Notes: generated by a model from the sequence alone, not told the origin. DNA of 64,000 nt from Pseudomonas vanderleydeniana (GCF_014268755.2 NZ_CP077093.1:6632501-6696500), one strand, 5' to 3'; counted from the first letter of the stretch, positions 1-10,034 are shown. Made by a program: numbers and translations.

Positions 1-915
1 GGCCAGGCCTTGCAGCGCGGTACCCAGGCGAGCGGTGTTCATGAAGGTGAACATGCAGTTCAGGCCCTTGTTCGGCGGGCCGATCAGGAAGCCGGTGGCG
101 CCGTCGAAGTTCATCACGCAGGTGGCGTTGCCGTGGATGCCCATCTTGTGTTCGATCGAGCCACAGGAAACGGCGTTGCGCTGGCCAACCGAACCATCGG
201 CGTTGGGCAGGAACTTGGGCACGATGAACAGCGAAATGCCCTTGGTGCCGGCCGGTGCATCCGGCAGGCGCGCCAGGACGATATGGACGATGTTGTCGGC
301 CATGTCGTGTTCACCGGCCGAGATGAAGATCTTGGTCCCGCTGACCTTGTAGGAACCGTCAGCCTGAGGCTCGGCCTTGGTGCGCAGCATGCCCAGGTCG
401 GTGCCGCAGTGCGGTTCGGTCAGGCACATGGTGCCGGTCCACTCGCCGGAGACCAGCTTGGTCAGGTAGGCCTCCTGCTGCTCGGGGGTACCGTGCTCGG
501 AAATGGTGTTCATCGCACCGTGGGACAGGCCCGGGTACATGCCCCACGACCAGTTCGCCTCGCCGACCATCTCGCTCACCGCCAGGCCCAGCGACTCCGG
601 CAGGCCCTGACCGCCGTGCTCGACGTCATGGGCCAGGCTCGGCCAGCCGCCTTCGACGAACTGCTTGTAGGCTTCCTTGAAGCCGCTCGGGGTCTTCACG
701 CCCGACTCGCTCCAGGTGCAGCCTTCGGTATCACCAACACGGTTCAGCGGAGCCAGTACCTGTTCGCAGAACTTGGCGCCTTCTTCAAGGATGGCGTTGA
801 CCATGTCCGGAGTAGCGTCCTGGCAAGCCGGCAGGCTCTGATAGTGCGCTTCGTAGCCAAGCAGTTCGTCACGAACGAAGCGAATATCACGCAAGGGGGC
901 CTTGTAGTCAGGCAT
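1..915 (-). CDS. Acyl-CoA dehydrogenase, N-terminal ~305 residues (runs off the left edge)
   Basis: FAD-dependent acyl-CoA dehydrogenase of fatty-acid beta-oxidation, cytoplasmic; it introduces the trans-2 double bond into an acyl-CoA. The protein starts [14 protein letters not shown] and carries the family motif [12 protein letters not shown] near residue 160 and a FISAGEHD segment characteristic of the large FadE-type subgroup (about 600 residues when complete). The C-terminal half, with the catalytic glutamate, lies outside the window. Gene order next to the PA0505-like gene and bioD matches P. aeruginosa PA0506. Two PsrA-type boxes lie 63-89 bp upstream, so repression by PsrA and induction by long-chain acyl-CoA is likely. 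Substrate chain length cannot be read from the sequence. Confidence 0.93.
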   Translation of the reverse strand, partial: MPDYKAPLRDIRFVRDELLGYEAHYQSLPACQDATPDMVNAILEEGAKFCEQVLAPLNRVGDTEGCTWSESGVKTPSGFKEAYKQFVEGGWPSLAHDVEHGGQGLPESLGLAVSEMVGEANWSWGMYPGLSHGAMNTISEHGTPEQQEAYLTKLVSGEWTGTMCLTEPHCGTDLGMLRTKAEPQADGSYKVSGTKIFISAGEHDMADNIVHIVLARLPDAPAGTKGISLFIVPKFLPNADGSVGQRNAVSCGSIEHKMGIHGNATCVMNFDGATGFLIGPPNKGLNCMFTFMNTARLGTALQGLA

Positions 916-977
916 AGCGATAAACCTCTGCTGATGAAACCTGGAAATAAGCGACCGCGTCGATTTGCCACGCCGGT

Positions 978-1004
978 CAAACAGTTGTTTGAAACATACG
1001 TTTG
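978..1004. promoter_or_regulatory. Two overlapping PsrA-type operator boxes
   Basis: CAAAC-AGTT-GTTTG (978-991) and GAAAC-ATAC-GTTTG (991-1004) share one base and both fit the published PsrA consensus (G/C)AAAC-N2-4-GTTTG(G/C). They lie just upstream of the acyl-CoA dehydrogenase reading left. The rest of the gap 916-1223 shows no gene. Confidence 0.7.
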
Positions 1005-1223
1005 CGCCCAAGCCTTGTCAAGCGTCGTTCATGAGCCATTGGTCATACGCAGCCCACAATACGCACAGGAAATGACCTGCAACCCTGAAGGCAGCGGCTG
1101 GCGCCAAGGAAAGAATAGTCCAGGGAAAAGATGATCTATCGAATGCGCGCGTATCAGCGCCGAGCGTCATTGACGCCAGTTGCGGGAAAAGGGGGAGGTG
1201 CCGGGCACGAGACTCGCGCAGGG

Positions 1224-1247
1224 CAAAACGGGCGCCTTCGCGCCCGT
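1224..1247 (-). terminator. Intrinsic terminator of the PA0505-like gene
   Basis: Eight-base perfect stem ACGGGCGC / GCGCCCGT around a four-base loop, followed on the minus strand by TTTT. It sits just past the stop of the small gene read leftwards. Confidence 0.6.
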
Positions 1248-1269
1248 CAGGATAACGACGAAAGAGGGA

Positions 1270-1563
1270 TCAGGCGTAGGTGTCGATCAGCGTGCCCAGC
1301 GCCTTGTCTGCCGCCTTCTCGACCTTGGCGCCCAGTTCGACCTGGAGCTTGCCCTGGGACAGGTCGACCAGACTGCTCGACAGGTCCTGCTGGCTACGGT
1401 CCAGCGACAGCAGGCGCTCGACCTGGGAGTCGGAAGACTGGCTCTTCAGCGAACGCTCGACAGTGGTATTGGCGATCTGGCCGGCGGCCTGGTCTACACG
1501 GTTCTGCCCGGACTGAATAGTGCTCAGACCGGCATAAAAAGCGGTGCTACCTGAGATTTCCAT
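1270..1563 (-). CDS. Small PA0505-like protein with flagellar rod/hook-like N-terminus
   Basis: A 97-residue protein of unknown function, conserved in position between the acyl-CoA dehydrogenase and bioD in Pseudomonas (PA0505-like). The start is the ATG giving MEISGSTAFYAGL. The first 35 residues (AFYAGLSTIQSGQNRVDQAA then GQIAN) resemble the N-terminal heptad motif of flagellar rod, hook and hook-associated proteins, which ends in NIAN. The remainder is polar and predicted helical (Leu/Ser/Asp-rich), with no membrane segment. There is no export signal other than that resemblance. A terminator follows directly. It is a real gene by conservation, but function is not assignable. Confidence 0.75.
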   Translation of the reverse strand: MEISGSTAFYAGLSTIQSGQNRVDQAAGQIANTTVERSLKSQSSDSQVERLLSLDRSQQDLSSSLVDLSQGKLQVELGAKVEKAADKALGTLIDTYA

Positions 1564-1690
1564 GGGCGAACTCGACTGTGAAAAACGGTTACAGGCTGCA
1601 TTGAAGCAGAACCCGGGCAAGAATGCCCGTCAAAAACACTAATGGCACAATGCCTGGCAATAGGCAAAAACTAGCGCCCTGCCCTGTCCA

Positions 1691-2371
1691 TCAATCCAGC
1701 AGATCCAGCTGCAAGTGCTCTGCCACGGCTTGTGCGGAGGCCGTCTTGAGCTTCGGCACCCGCCCCAGGCACGGCGCCGGCAGGCGTTCGGCCAGCGTCG
1801 CGAGGTTCTCTTCCAGACGAGAGGTCTTCGGCTCGATGATGTTGGCCACCCAACCGGCCAGTTGCAGGCCATCACGGGCAATCGCCTCGGCGGTCAGCAA
1901 GGCATGGCTGATACAGCCCAGGCGCACACCCACCACCAGGATCACCGGCAACCCCAGGCCCCGGGCCAGGTCCGACAGGTTGGCCTGGTCCGCCAACGGC
2001 ACCCGCCAGCCGCCCGCCCCTTCGATCAGGGTGAAATCCGCCTGCAATGCCAGGATCTCGCGCATCGGCTCCAGCAGCGACTGCACCGTCAAGGCGATAC
2101 CCGCCTCGCGCGCCGCCAGGTGCGGAGCGATGGCCGGTTCGAGCGCCACCGGATTGACCTGCGCGTAGGACAGCGGCAGCGAACACTCGGCCAGCAACGC
2201 CAGCGCATCGGCGTTACGCAGCCCCTTGGGCGTCACCTCGCAGCCGGAAGCCACCGGCTTGCCTGCCGCGGTGCTCAACCCGGCGGTCCGGGCCGCATGC
2301 AACAGGCCCGCGGCGATGGTGGTCTTGCCGACGTCGGTGTCGGTCCCGGCGATGAAATAGGCTGCACTCAT
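1691..2371 (-). CDS. bioD: Dethiobiotin synthetase BioD
   Basis: ATP-dependent closure of the ureido ring of 7,8-diaminopelargonate to give dethiobiotin, the penultimate biotin step; cytoplasmic. The 226-residue length is normal. The N-terminal P-loop [14 protein letters not shown] (residues 8-21), the EGAGG motif near residue 115 and the KPVASG segment are family signatures. The start codon overlaps the bioC stop as ATGA, so translation is coupled. Last gene of the bioB-F-H-C-D series. About 125 bp of non-coding DNA separates it from the next gene. Confidence 0.96.
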   Translation of the reverse strand: MSAAYFIAGTDTDVGKTTIAAGLLHAARTAGLSTAAGKPVASGCEVTPKGLRNADALALLAECSLPLSYAQVNPVALEPAIAPHLAAREAGIALTVQSLLEPMREILALQADFTLIEGAGGWRVPLADQANLSDLARGLGLPVILVVGVRLGCISHALLTAEAIARDGLQLAGWVANIIEPKTSRLEENLATLAERLPAPCLGRVPKLKTASAQAVAEHLQLDLLD

Positions 2372-3180
2372 AGCGGTTTCTCCAGAACGGCATAGACCAC
2401 TTGATAGGTCGCCGGTAGACCCTGCGCCTGGCGGAATCGTTCGTAGGCGTCGATCAGCCCCAGCACCCGCGCGCGGCCCGTCAGCCCGCCCGGACGTCCG
2501 GGGTTGAGGTTATGCGCACCCAGTGCCTTGAGTTCGTGGGTCAGGCTGCGCACGTCCGGGTAGTACAGCACCTGTGGCCGGCTTTCCAGGTTCAGCACCC
2601 GCAGTCCGCTGGCTGCGCACAGACGCTGGTAATCGGCGAACTCGCGGAAGCGATTGACGTGCACCATGCCATCCACCGCCCGCCAGCTTTCGCGCAGCTC
2701 ATGCAGGGTGCCGACACACAGGCTGGCGAACGCCATCACACCACCCGGCCGCAGCACCCGATGGGCCTCACCCAGCACCGCGGCAAAATCGGCGCACCAT
2801 TGCACGGCCAGGCTGGAAAACACCAGGTCGCAGCACTGCGCCTGCAATGGCAGGCGCTCGGCATCACCGGCGATGAAGTGACGTGCGCCCCCCAGGGGCC
2901 GGGCGTGCTCGAGCATGCCCTGGGCGATATCCAGGGCCAGGCCCTGATCCTCACCGAAGCGGGCGCCCAGGGCGCGGGTGAAATACCCGGTACCACAGCC
3001 GACATCGAGCCAACGCGAAGGCTGGCTCTGCGCCGGCAGGCGCCGCAGGAGTTCGTCACCGACGTCCCGCTGCAATTGGGCAACACTGTCGTAGCTGGCG
3101 GCTGCACGGGAAAACGAGGCCGCGACCTGGCGCTTGTCGGGCAGGCTGCCCGGCAATGGCGGGAGGGAAAGATCAGTCAT
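2368..3180 (-). CDS. bioC: Malonyl-ACP O-methyltransferase BioC
   Basis: SAM-dependent methyltransferase that caps malonyl-ACP so the fatty-acid machinery can build the pimeloyl chain. About 270 residues; the SAM-binding motif I is [10 protein letters not shown], followed by acidic motif II and the [11 protein letters not shown] post-motif. The N-terminus [17 protein letters not shown] is typical of BioC. I chose the ATG giving MTDLS; an in-frame ATG four codons earlier (3192) is equally possible, as neither has a strong Shine-Dalgarno. It overlaps bioH upstream by 8 bp and bioD downstream by 4 bp. Confidence 0.93.
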   Translation of the reverse strand: MTDLSLPPLPGSLPDKRQVAASFSRAAASYDSVAQLQRDVGDELLRRLPAQSQPSRWLDVGCGTGYFTRALGARFGEDQGLALDIAQGMLEHARPLGGARHFIAGDAERLPLQAQCCDLVFSSLAVQWCADFAAVLGEAHRVLRPGGVMAFASLCVGTLHELRESWRAVDGMVHVNRFREFADYQRLCAASGLRVLNLESRPQVLYYPDVRSLTHELKALGAHNLNPGRPGGLTGRARVLGLIDAYERFRQAQGLPATYQVVYAVLEKPL

Positions 3181-3904
3181 CGGCACACTCATGTAGAAAA
3201 GCCTGGATTGCCCCGGCTACGCCGTGCGGGTCTTCGAGGAGAAAAGCGTGGCCGGCCTGTTCGATCAGGCCGACTTCGACATCCGGCAGCAGCGCCAGCA
3301 GCTCACCCGCCGCTTCGGCCGGCACCAGGCCGTCGAGCCCGGCGAACAGGTGCAACTGCGGGCCGCCATAGGTTTGCAGGGCCTCACGGGTGTCCAATTG
3401 CGCCAGCACTTCAAGACCGCCGAGCAGCACCTCGGGACGGCTGTGCGGTGCACCACCGAGCAGGCTGCGCGATTGCCCACGCGGGTCCGCCGAGCCCTGG
3501 GCACACAACAGGCTGAAGCGCTTGAGCGTGGCCTGGGGCTGCTCGCGGCAACCGCTCAGGAACTGTGCGAAGGTGTCGTCGGCCATGCCGCTGGACCAGC
3601 CCTGCCCGGCCACGAAGCGTGGGTTGCTCGCCAACGTCAGCAGGCCGCAGCAACGATCGCCGCGGCGGGCCGCCAGCTCCGTAGCCAACATGCCGCCCAG
3701 CGACCAGCCACCCAGCCAGGTGTTTTCCGGCAGCGTGGCATCCAGTTCCTCGATCCACTGCGCCAGCTCGCCGCTGGCAAGCTCCGGCAGCGGTTCGATT
3801 TCCACCCGCAGGTGCTCGTCCAACCCGCGCAAGGCAGCGGCCAAAGGCTCCAGCGGCGAAATGCCAAGCCCCCACCCGGGCAACAGAATCAGGCGATCAC
3901 GCAT
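3173..3904 (-). CDS. bioH: Pimeloyl-ACP methyl ester carboxylesterase BioH
   Basis: Alpha/beta hydrolase that removes the methyl group from pimeloyl-ACP methyl ester, ending the BioC-BioH pimelate pathway. The oxyanion motif LLPGWG lies at the N-terminus. The nucleophile elbow is GWSLGG, the acid Asp is in FAGLDGLVP, and the catalytic His is in [12 protein letters not shown]. The start [11 protein letters not shown] was preferred because GGAG lies 9 bases upstream, whereas the earlier ATG (3925) has none. It overlaps bioF by 8 bp and bioC by 8 bp, so the genes are translationally linked. Confidence 0.94.
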   Translation of the reverse strand: MRDRLILLPGWGLGISPLEPLAAALRGLDEHLRVEIEPLPELASGELAQWIEELDATLPENTWLGGWSLGGMLATELAARRGDRCCGLLTLASNPRFVAGQGWSSGMADDTFAQFLSGCREQPQATLKRFSLLCAQGSADPRGQSRSLLGGAPHSRPEVLLGGLEVLAQLDTREALQTYGGPQLHLFAGLDGLVPAEAAGELLALLPDVEVGLIEQAGHAFLLEDPHGVAGAIQAFLHECADD

Positions 3905-5087
3905 GGTGTGGCTCCAACGGCTCATGGGGCCCCAGCAATCTGGAACACTCGGCCAACGCTTCTAACAATAGCCGTACCTGCGCTTCGCTGTGGGCAGCGG
4001 TCAGTGTGACCCGCAAGCGTGCACTGCCAGCCGGTACGGTGGGCGGTCGAATCGCCGTGACCATCAGCCCGCGCTCGCGCAGCAGTTGCGAGAAGCGCAG
4101 CGCCCGCCCGGCATCACCGATCAGGATCGGCTGGATCGGCGTAAAGCTGTCCATCAGCTCCAGGCCGATCTGCTCGGCACCCGCACGGAACTGGCGGATC
4201 AATGCGTTCAGGTGTTCCCGGCGCCAATGCTCGGTGCGCAGCAGCTCCAGGCTTTTCAGCGTGGCGCAGGCCAACGCCGGCGGCTGGCTGGTGGTGTAGA
4301 TGTAGGGCCGGGCGAACTGCACCAGGCTCTCGATCAGCTCTTCGCTGCCAGCGACGAATGCGCCGGCCGTGCCGAAGGCTTTGCCGAGGGTACCGACCAG
4401 CACCGGCACGTCTTCCGGGCATAGGCCGAAGTGCTCGACGATACCGCCGCCGTTGGCCCCCAACGGGCCAAAACCGTGGGCGTCATCGACCATCAGCCAG
4501 GCGCCACGGGCACGGGTTTCCCGAGCCAGGGCCGGCAGGTCGGCGATATCGCCGTCCATGCTGAACACTCCGTCGGTGACCACCAGCGTATTGCCGGTGG
4601 CTTTCTCCAGGCGCTTGGCGAGGCTGGCCAGGTCGTTGTGCAGGTAGCGATTGAAGCGCGCGCCCGAAAGCAGCCCGGCGTCGAGCAGCGAGGCGTGGTT
4701 GAGGCGATCCTCCAGTACGGTGTCACCCTGCCCGACCAGTGCCGTGACCGCGCCGAGGTTGGCCATGTAGCCGGTACTGAACAACAACACCCGGGGCCGT
4801 CCGGTGAGGTCGGCCAAGGCTTCTTCCAGCGCATGGTGCGGGCCGCTGTGGCCAATCACCAGGTGCGACGCGCCGCCGCCCACGCCCCAGCGTGCGGCGC
4901 CCGCCCGCCAGGCCTCGATCACCTGTGGGTGGTTGGCCAGGCCCAGGTAATCGTTGTTGCAAAAGGCCAGCAACGGCTGGCCATCGACCACCACTTCCGG
5001 CCCCTGGGGGCTTTCAAGCAGCGGCCTGTGACGGTAGAGGTTTTCGGCACGACGGGCAGCCAGGCGTGCGGACAGATCGAAGGACAT
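3897..5087 (-). CDS. bioF: 8-amino-7-oxononanoate synthase BioF
   Basis: PLP enzyme of the alpha-oxoamine synthase family; it condenses pimeloyl-ACP with L-alanine to 8-amino-7-oxononanoate. 396 residues, starting [19 protein letters not shown]. Visible motifs are [24 protein letters not shown] (PLP-contacting Asp and His) and the Schiff-base lysine in [15 protein letters not shown]. It is separated from bioB by about 190 bp carrying a REP pair, so bioF may have its own promoter or a processed message. No bioA is in the window, as in other Pseudomonas where it lies elsewhere. Confidence 0.96.
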   Translation of the reverse strand: MSFDLSARLAARRAENLYRHRPLLESPQGPEVVVDGQPLLAFCNNDYLGLANHPQVIEAWRAGAARWGVGGGASHLVIGHSGPHHALEEALADLTGRPRVLLFSTGYMANLGAVTALVGQGDTVLEDRLNHASLLDAGLLSGARFNRYLHNDLASLAKRLEKATGNTLVVTDGVFSMDGDIADLPALARETRARGAWLMVDDAHGFGPLGANGGGIVEHFGLCPEDVPVLVGTLGKAFGTAGAFVAGSEELIESLVQFARPYIYTTSQPPALACATLKSLELLRTEHWRREHLNALIRQFRAGAEQIGLELMDSFTPIQPILIGDAGRALRFSQLLRERGLMVTAIRPPTVPAGSARLRVTLTAAHSEAQVRLLLEALAECSRLLGPHEPLEPHHA

Positions 5088-5127
5088 GGGCGCCTCGCAG
5101 TGCAATCTGAAGAACACCGCCCCTTCC

Positions 5128-5229
5128 TGTAGGAGCGGCCGGCCGACGCTCGGTTGACAGCGAGGCTTTTCGCGATCTTGCGAACGCATTCGCGGCGGTT
5201 CAGCGTCCCGACAAGTCCGGCTACTACAG
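5128..5229. repeat. Degenerate REP pair between bioF and bioB
   Basis: An element starting CTGTAGGAGCGGCCG (5128) faces TTCGCGGCGGTTCAGCG...CTACTACAG (5189-5229). The second is closely matched by 60434-60474 (TTCGCGACGGTTCGGCG...CTCCTACAG), showing a dispersed family. Confidence 0.55.
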
Positions 5230-5279
5230 CATCCGTTGGCTTGGGCGCGGGCAGTGTTCGGTTGGAAAAGCGGTGTCAG

Positions 5280-6335
5280 TCAGACCGCGGCGTTATAGAA
5301 CTGCTCGCTGCTCTTCTGCTCCACCAGCGCCTGCTCGATAGCCGCCTGGTGCACTTCGTCGGCATGCTCCTCGCGGGCTTCCGGCTGGATACCCAGGCGA
5401 GCGAACAGCTGCATGTCCTTGTCGGCCTGCGGGTTGGCGGTGGTCAGCAGTTTTTCGCCGTAGAAGATCGAGTTGGCACCGGCGAAGAACGCCAGGGCCT
5501 GCATCTGCTCGTTCATCGCCTCGCGGCCCGCCGACAGGCGTACGTGGGACTTGGGCATGAGGATCCGCGCCACCGCGAGCATGCGGATGAAGTCGAACGG
5601 ATCGACATCCTCGGCATTCTCCAGCGGTGTGCCGGCGACCTTGACCAGCATGTTGATCGGCACCGACTCCGGGTGCTCCGGCAGGTTGGCCAGCTGGATC
5701 AGCAGGCCGGCGCGGTCATCGAGGGATTCGCCCATGCCGAGGATGCCGCCCGAGCAGATCTTCATCCCGGCATCGCGCACATAGGCCAGGGTCTGCAGAC
5801 GCTCACTGTAGGTGCGGGTGGTGATGATGCTGCCGTAGAACTCCGGCGAGGTGTCGAGGTTGTGGTTGTAGTAGTCCAGGCCAGCCTCGGCCAGGGCCGC
5901 GGTCTGTTCCTGGTCGAGGCGACCCAGGGTCATGCAGGTCTCCAGGCCCATGGCCTTGACGCCCTTGACCATCTGCAACACGTACGGCATGTCCTTGGCC
6001 GACGGGTGCTTCCACGCCGCGCCCATGCAGAAGCGGGTCGAGCCGATGGCCTTGGCCCGTGCAGCCTCCTCGAGGACCTTCTGCACTTCCAGCAATTTTT
6101 CCTTTTCCAGCCCGGTGTTGTAGTGACCGGACTGCGGGCAGTACTTGCAGTCCTCCGGGCAGGCGCCGGTCTTGATCGACAGCAGGGTCGACACTTGCAC
6201 GCGATTGGCATCGAAGTGCGCGCGGTGCACGGTCTGGGCCTGAAACAGCAGGTCGTTGAACGGCTGCTGGAACAGTGCCTTGACCTCGGCCAGGGACCAA
6301 TCGTGACGCAAAGTGGCGGTAGTGCTGGCACTCAT
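5280..6335 (-). CDS. bioB: Biotin synthase BioB
   Basis: Radical SAM enzyme that inserts sulfur into dethiobiotin to form biotin. 351 residues. The [4Fe-4S]-SAM motif is CPEDCKYC (CxxxCxxC), followed by the [12 protein letters not shown] and SGGILGMGE segments of BioB; further conserved Cys and Arg ligands for the auxiliary [2Fe-2S] cluster are present (AWKHP, MTLGRL, RLSAGRE region). The start giving [14 protein letters not shown] has an AAGGA ribosome site. Head gene of the bio series, divergent from the comF-like gene across an 88-bp gap. Confidence 0.97.
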   Translation of the reverse strand: MSASTTATLRHDWSLAEVKALFQQPFNDLLFQAQTVHRAHFDANRVQVSTLLSIKTGACPEDCKYCPQSGHYNTGLEKEKLLEVQKVLEEAARAKAIGSTRFCMGAAWKHPSAKDMPYVLQMVKGVKAMGLETCMTLGRLDQEQTAALAEAGLDYYNHNLDTSPEFYGSIITTRTYSERLQTLAYVRDAGMKICSGGILGMGESLDDRAGLLIQLANLPEHPESVPINMLVKVAGTPLENAEDVDPFDFIRMLAVARILMPKSHVRLSAGREAMNEQMQALAFFAGANSIFYGEKLLTTANPQADKDMQLFARLGIQPEAREEHADEVHQAAIEQALVEQKSSEQFYNAAV

Positions 6336-6423
6336 CGCTGGAGTTCCTTGTTTTATGCTGGGCAAGCGGCCGGGGCGACAGCCACGACCACGACACGGAT
6401 GCCGGCATATTTAAGGAAGCGAC

Positions 6424-7164
6424 ATGGACTGTCAACCACATTGCAAGCTCAAGGTTTACAACTGGCTAAAGAACAACCAGATCTGTTTGCTTTGCGACGA
6501 ACCCAGTGACAATCCCTACCCCCTCTGCTCCCCTTGCGAAAGCGAGTTACCCTGGCTGCTGGAGCATTGCCAGACCTGCGCCCTGCCCCTGCCGATGGCC
6601 GGCCTGAACTGCGGCCAATGCCTGAAGCAACCGCCCAGCTTCGACCAGGTCATCGCGCCCTGGACCTACCACTTCCCGGTGGACACCCTGATCACCCGCT
6701 TCAAGCACCAGGGCCAGTGGCCGCTGGGTCGCCTGCTGGGCGAATTGCTGGCACTGGCCCTGTGCGAACGCTACGAGCACGGACTGCCTCGACCGGACCT
6801 GCTGCTGGCGGTGCCCATGGCCGTGAAACGCCAGCGCCAGCGCGGCTACAACCAGGCCGCGATGCTGATGACCTGGCTCGGCAAAAGCCTGGAGATCCCG
6901 GCAGACGAGCACCGCCTGTTGCGCATCCAGGACACCGTTGCCCAGCAGGAGCTGGACGCCAGGGCACGCCGGCGCAACCTGCTCGACGCCTTCGCCCTGG
7001 CCCCCGGGGCGTCGGTCGGGGGGTTGCACCTGGCACTGGTCGACGACGTCCTGACCACCGGGGCCACCGCTGAAAGCCTGGCGCGCCTGCTGCTCAAGGC
7101 CGGCGCCCGGCGCGTCGATGTCTATTGCCTGGCGCGCACACCCAAGCCTGGCGACCCGGCTTGA
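6424..7164 (+). CDS. comF: ComF-family phosphoribosyltransferase
   Basis: ComF proteins combine an N-terminal Cys-rich zinc finger with a type I phosphoribosyltransferase fold and are linked to DNA uptake and recombination. Here 246 residues: CxxC pairs at CLLCDEP, CSPCESE, CQTC and CGQC (residues 19-64), then the PRPP-binding loop LALVDDVLTTGATAESLA near residue 205. RBS AAGGAAG lies upstream of the ATG. Placement beside bioB is conserved in Pseudomonas. The precise substrate of the PRTase domain is not known for this family. Confidence 0.88.
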   Translation: MDCQPHCKLKVYNWLKNNQICLLCDEPSDNPYPLCSPCESELPWLLEHCQTCALPLPMAGLNCGQCLKQPPSFDQVIAPWTYHFPVDTLITRFKHQGQWPLGRLLGELLALALCERYEHGLPRPDLLLAVPMAVKRQRQRGYNQAAMLMTWLGKSLEIPADEHRLLRIQDTVAQQELDARARRRNLLDAFALAPGASVGGLHLALVDDVLTTGATAESLARLLLKAGARRVDVYCLARTPKPGDPA

Positions 7165-7221
7165 CGCCTGGCGCGCCAGCGGGCACTTTTCGAAGACAAT
7201 GCCACCGCCCGAAGCCCACCC

Positions 7222-7986
7222 ATGTCCCTGCCCGTCCTGCTGACCCAATACATCGCCCGCCGCCCGCAGCGCATCGCCCTGCTGCAACACATCGCCGAAC
7301 AGGGCTCGATCACCCGCGCGGCAAAAAGCGCGGGCCTGAGCTACAAGGCCGCCTGGGATGCCATCGACGAGTTGAACAACCTGGCGCAGAAACCACTGGT
7401 GGAGCGCAGTGTCGGTGGCAAGGGCGGCGGCGGCGCGAAACTGTCGGCCGAGGGCGAGCGGGTGTTGCGTCTCTATCAACGCCTGCAGGCGATCCAGGCG
7501 CAGGTACTGGAAGCCGCCGAGGACGCCAGCGACCTCGACCTGCTCGGACGCCTGATGCTGCGCACCAGTGCCCGCAACCAGTTGCACGGCACCGTCGTCG
7601 CCGTCGACAGCCACGGCCGCAATGACCGGGTGCACCTGGAACTGGCCGGCGGCCTACCCCTGCAGGCGCAGATCACCCACGACAGCACGCTCCGGCTGGA
7701 GCTGGAAATCGGCACCCAGGTTGTCGCCCTGATCAAGGCCGGCTGGCTGGAACTGCTCGCACCCGACGTCGCAGCAACACCTGGACACAATTGTTTGGAC
7801 GGTCTCGTCGAGGAAATCCTGGAAGACGAAAACGGCCCTTCGGAAGTCAGAGTTGCCTTGCCGAACGGGCAGACGCTTTGCGCCCTGGCGGCGGTGGAAA
7901 AGCTCGCGGCCCTCGGCCTGGCAGGCGGTAGCGCGGTGCGGGTGCAGTTCGCGCCGTCCTTTGTCCTGCTGGGCACTCCGCTTTGA
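7222..7986 (+). CDS. modE: Molybdenum-responsive regulator ModE
   Basis: Molybdate-sensing transcription factor. The N-terminal winged helix (residues 10-100; LLQHIAEQGSITRAAKSAGL, then SYKAAWDAIDELNN and a Gly-rich GGKGGGGAKLS wing) is typical of ModE. Two C-terminal Mop/TOBE domains follow (LMLRTSARNQLHGTV, and residues ~190-254). 254 residues, close to E. coli ModE. No modABC genes adjoin it here, so its targets lie elsewhere. Transcribed in the same direction as comF, 57 bp downstream. Confidence 0.9.
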   Translation: MSLPVLLTQYIARRPQRIALLQHIAEQGSITRAAKSAGLSYKAAWDAIDELNNLAQKPLVERSVGGKGGGGAKLSAEGERVLRLYQRLQAIQAQVLEAAEDASDLDLLGRLMLRTSARNQLHGTVVAVDSHGRNDRVHLELAGGLPLQAQITHDSTLRLELEIGTQVVALIKAGWLELLAPDVAATPGHNCLDGLVEEILEDENGPSEVRVALPNGQTLCALAAVEKLAALGLAGGSAVRVQFAPSFVLLGTPL

Positions 7987-7989
7987 CGC

Positions 7990-8016
7990 TTTCGCGGGCA
8001 AGCCGCGCTCCTACCA
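7990..8016. repeat. Single REP element
   Basis: Contains CTTTCGCGGGCAAGCCGCGC followed by TCCTACCA, the common Pseudomonas REP core; the same core recurs at 43549-43575 and, partly, at 54565-54585. Confidence 0.55.
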
Positions 8017-8071
8017 CGATGAGCGTCATCCTTTAGGCAGCAATGAGCGGGCGAAACATCTCGACTTTTTA

Positions 8072-8102
8072 CTGCAACAATTCCGTCATCCGGGCTGATT
8101 AA
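8072..8102 (+). promoter_or_regulatory. Possible Pho box and -10 upstream of phoX
   Basis: CTGCAACAATTCCGTCAT (8072-8089) matches 13 of 18 positions of the PhoB box; the second half CCGTCAT is the better one. GATTAA (8097-8102) follows at a plausible -10 distance. The match is moderate and relies partly on the function of the gene it precedes. Confidence 0.4.
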
Positions 8103-8129
8103 GGTGGCTGCCTAACCGCAGGGAGCCTG

Positions 8130-10034
8130 ATGATGAGTCTATTAGAAGAGAACCAATCCACCGACCTCGAGCAGATGGTCGGCCTCAGCCGCCGTGGTTT
8201 CATCAGTGCCGGCGCCCTGTGCGGCGCGGCGCTGTTCCTCGGTGGCAACCTGCTGACCCGCAGCGTGATGGCGGCCAGCGTCGGCACAACGCCTGGCAAG
8301 CTGCTCGGTTTCGACAGCATCGCCGCCGCCACCAGCGACAGCCTGAGCCTGCCCAACGGCTACACCAGTTCGGTCCTGATCAGTTGGGGCCAGCCGCTGG
8401 AGAAGAACGGCCCGGCCTTCGACCCGAGCGGCAACGGTACCGCCAAGGCCCAGGAGGTCCAGTTCGGCGACAACAACGACGGCATGAGCCTGTTCCCCTT
8501 CCCCGGCGACGAAAACCGCGCGCTGATGGCGATCAACAACGAATACACCAACTACCGCTACCTCTATGCCCACGGTGGCCAGCCGCAGTCGCCGGAAGAC
8601 GTGCACAAGGCGCAGGCCAGCGAAGGCGTGTCGGTGATCGAGATCCAGCGCAAGGACGACCAGTGGCACTTCGTCCAGGGCTCGCCATACAACCGGCGCA
8701 TCCACGGCAACACGCCGATCCGCATCGGCGGCCCGGCGGCCGGTCACCCCTGGCTGCAGACCCGCGCCGACAAGCAGGGGCGCAAGGTGCTCGGCACCTT
8801 CCAGAACTGCGCCAACGGCAAGACGCCCTGGGGCACCTACCTGACCTGCGAGGAAAACTTCACCGACTGCTTCGGCAGCAGCAATGCCGAGCAGAAGTTC
8901 GACGCCGCGCAGAAACGCTACGGCGTGGTGGCAGCCAGCAAGGAAATCGGCTGGCACACCCACGATCCACGCTTCGACATGGCGCTGAACCCGAACGAGC
9001 TGAACCGGCATGGCTGGGTGGTGGAAATCGACCCGTTCGATCCGCAGTCCACCCCGGTCAAGCGCACCGCCCTTGGCCGGTTCAAGCACGAGAACGCCGC
9101 CGTCGCCGAAACCCGTGACGGTCGTGCGGTGGTCTACATGGGCGACGATGAGCGTGGCGAGTTCATCTACAAATTCATCAGCCGCGACCGGATCAACCAC
9201 AAGAACCCCAAGGCCAACCGAGACCTGCTCGATCACGGCACCTTGTACGTGGCGCGCTTCGACAACGGCGACGGCAACCCGGACCGGCCCAAGGGCGCGG
9301 GCGAGTGGGTCGAACTGAGCTTCGGCAGGAACGGCATCAATGCCGACAACGGCTTTGCCAGCCAGGCCGAGGTACTGATCCACGCCCGCCTCGCCGCCAG
9401 CGTGGTCAAGGCCACGCGCATGGACCGCCCGGAGTGGATCGTCGTCAGCCCGATCGATGGCCAGGTCTACTGCACCCTGACCAACAACGCCAAGCGTGGC
9501 GAGGACGGCCAGCCGGTGGGCGGGCCGAACCCGCGCGAGAAGAACGTCTACGGCCAGATCCTGCGCTGGCATGCCGCTGGCAACGATCACGGCGCGACGA
9601 CCTTCGAGTGGGACCTGTTCGTGGTCGCCGGCAACCCGGGCGTACACGCCGGGACACCCAAGGGCGGTTCGTCGAACATCACCCCGCAGAACATGTTCAA
9701 CAGCCCGGATGGACTGGGTTTCGACAAGGCCGGGCGCTTGTGGATCCTCACCGACGGCGACTACAGCAACGCCGGCGACTTTGCCGGCATGGGCAACAAC
9801 CAGATGCTCTGTGCCGATCCGGCCAGCGGTGAGATCCGCCGGTTCATGGTCGGCCCGGTCGGCTGCGAGGTGACCGGGATCAGTTTCTCGCCAGACCAGA
9901 AGACCCTGTTCGTCGGCATCCAGCACCCGGGTGAAACTGGCGGTTCGACGTTCCCCGAGCACCTGCCGAATGGCAAGCCGAGGTCGTCGGTGATGGCCAT
10001 CCGGCGTGAGGACGGCGGGATCATCGGCGCCTGA
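8130..10034 (+). CDS. phoX: Tat-exported PhoX-family alkaline phosphatase
   Basis: DUF839/PhoX-type phosphatase, 634 residues. PhoX enzymes are monomeric Ca/Fe phosphatases that release phosphate from organic esters in the periplasm or outside the cell. The N-terminus carries a twin-arginine signal, LSRRGFISAGALCGAALFLG, with cleavage probably after VMAA near residue 50. Conserved PhoX stretches include NNEYTNYRY, TYLTCEENFTDCFG, GRFKHENAAV, YMGDDERGEFIYKF and NMFNSPDGLGFD. The start is the first of two adjacent ATGs, behind a GGGAG ribosome site. Its stop codon is the first base set of a 178-bp tandem repeat. Phosphate-starvation control is inferred. Confidence 0.88.
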   Translation: MMSLLEENQSTDLEQMVGLSRRGFISAGALCGAALFLGGNLLTRSVMAASVGTTPGKLLGFDSIAAATSDSLSLPNGYTSSVLISWGQPLEKNGPAFDPSGNGTAKAQEVQFGDNNDGMSLFPFPGDENRALMAINNEYTNYRYLYAHGGQPQSPEDVHKAQASEGVSVIEIQRKDDQWHFVQGSPYNRRIHGNTPIRIGGPAAGHPWLQTRADKQGRKVLGTFQNCANGKTPWGTYLTCEENFTDCFGSSNAEQKFDAAQKRYGVVAASKEIGWHTHDPRFDMALNPNELNRHGWVVEIDPFDPQSTPVKRTALGRFKHENAAVAETRDGRAVVYMGDDERGEFIYKFISRDRINHKNPKANRDLLDHGTLYVARFDNGDGNPDRPKGAGEWVELSFGRNGINADNGFASQAEVLIHARLAASVVKATRMDRPEWIVVSPIDGQVYCTLTNNAKRGEDGQPVGGPNPREKNVYGQILRWHAAGNDHGATTFEWDLFVVAGNPGVHAGTPKGGSSNITPQNMFNSPDGLGFDKAGRLWILTDGDYSNAGDFAGMGNNQMLCADPASGEIRRFMVGPVGCEVTGISFSPDQKTLFVGIQHPGETGGSTFPEHLPNGKPRSSVMAIRREDGGIIGA

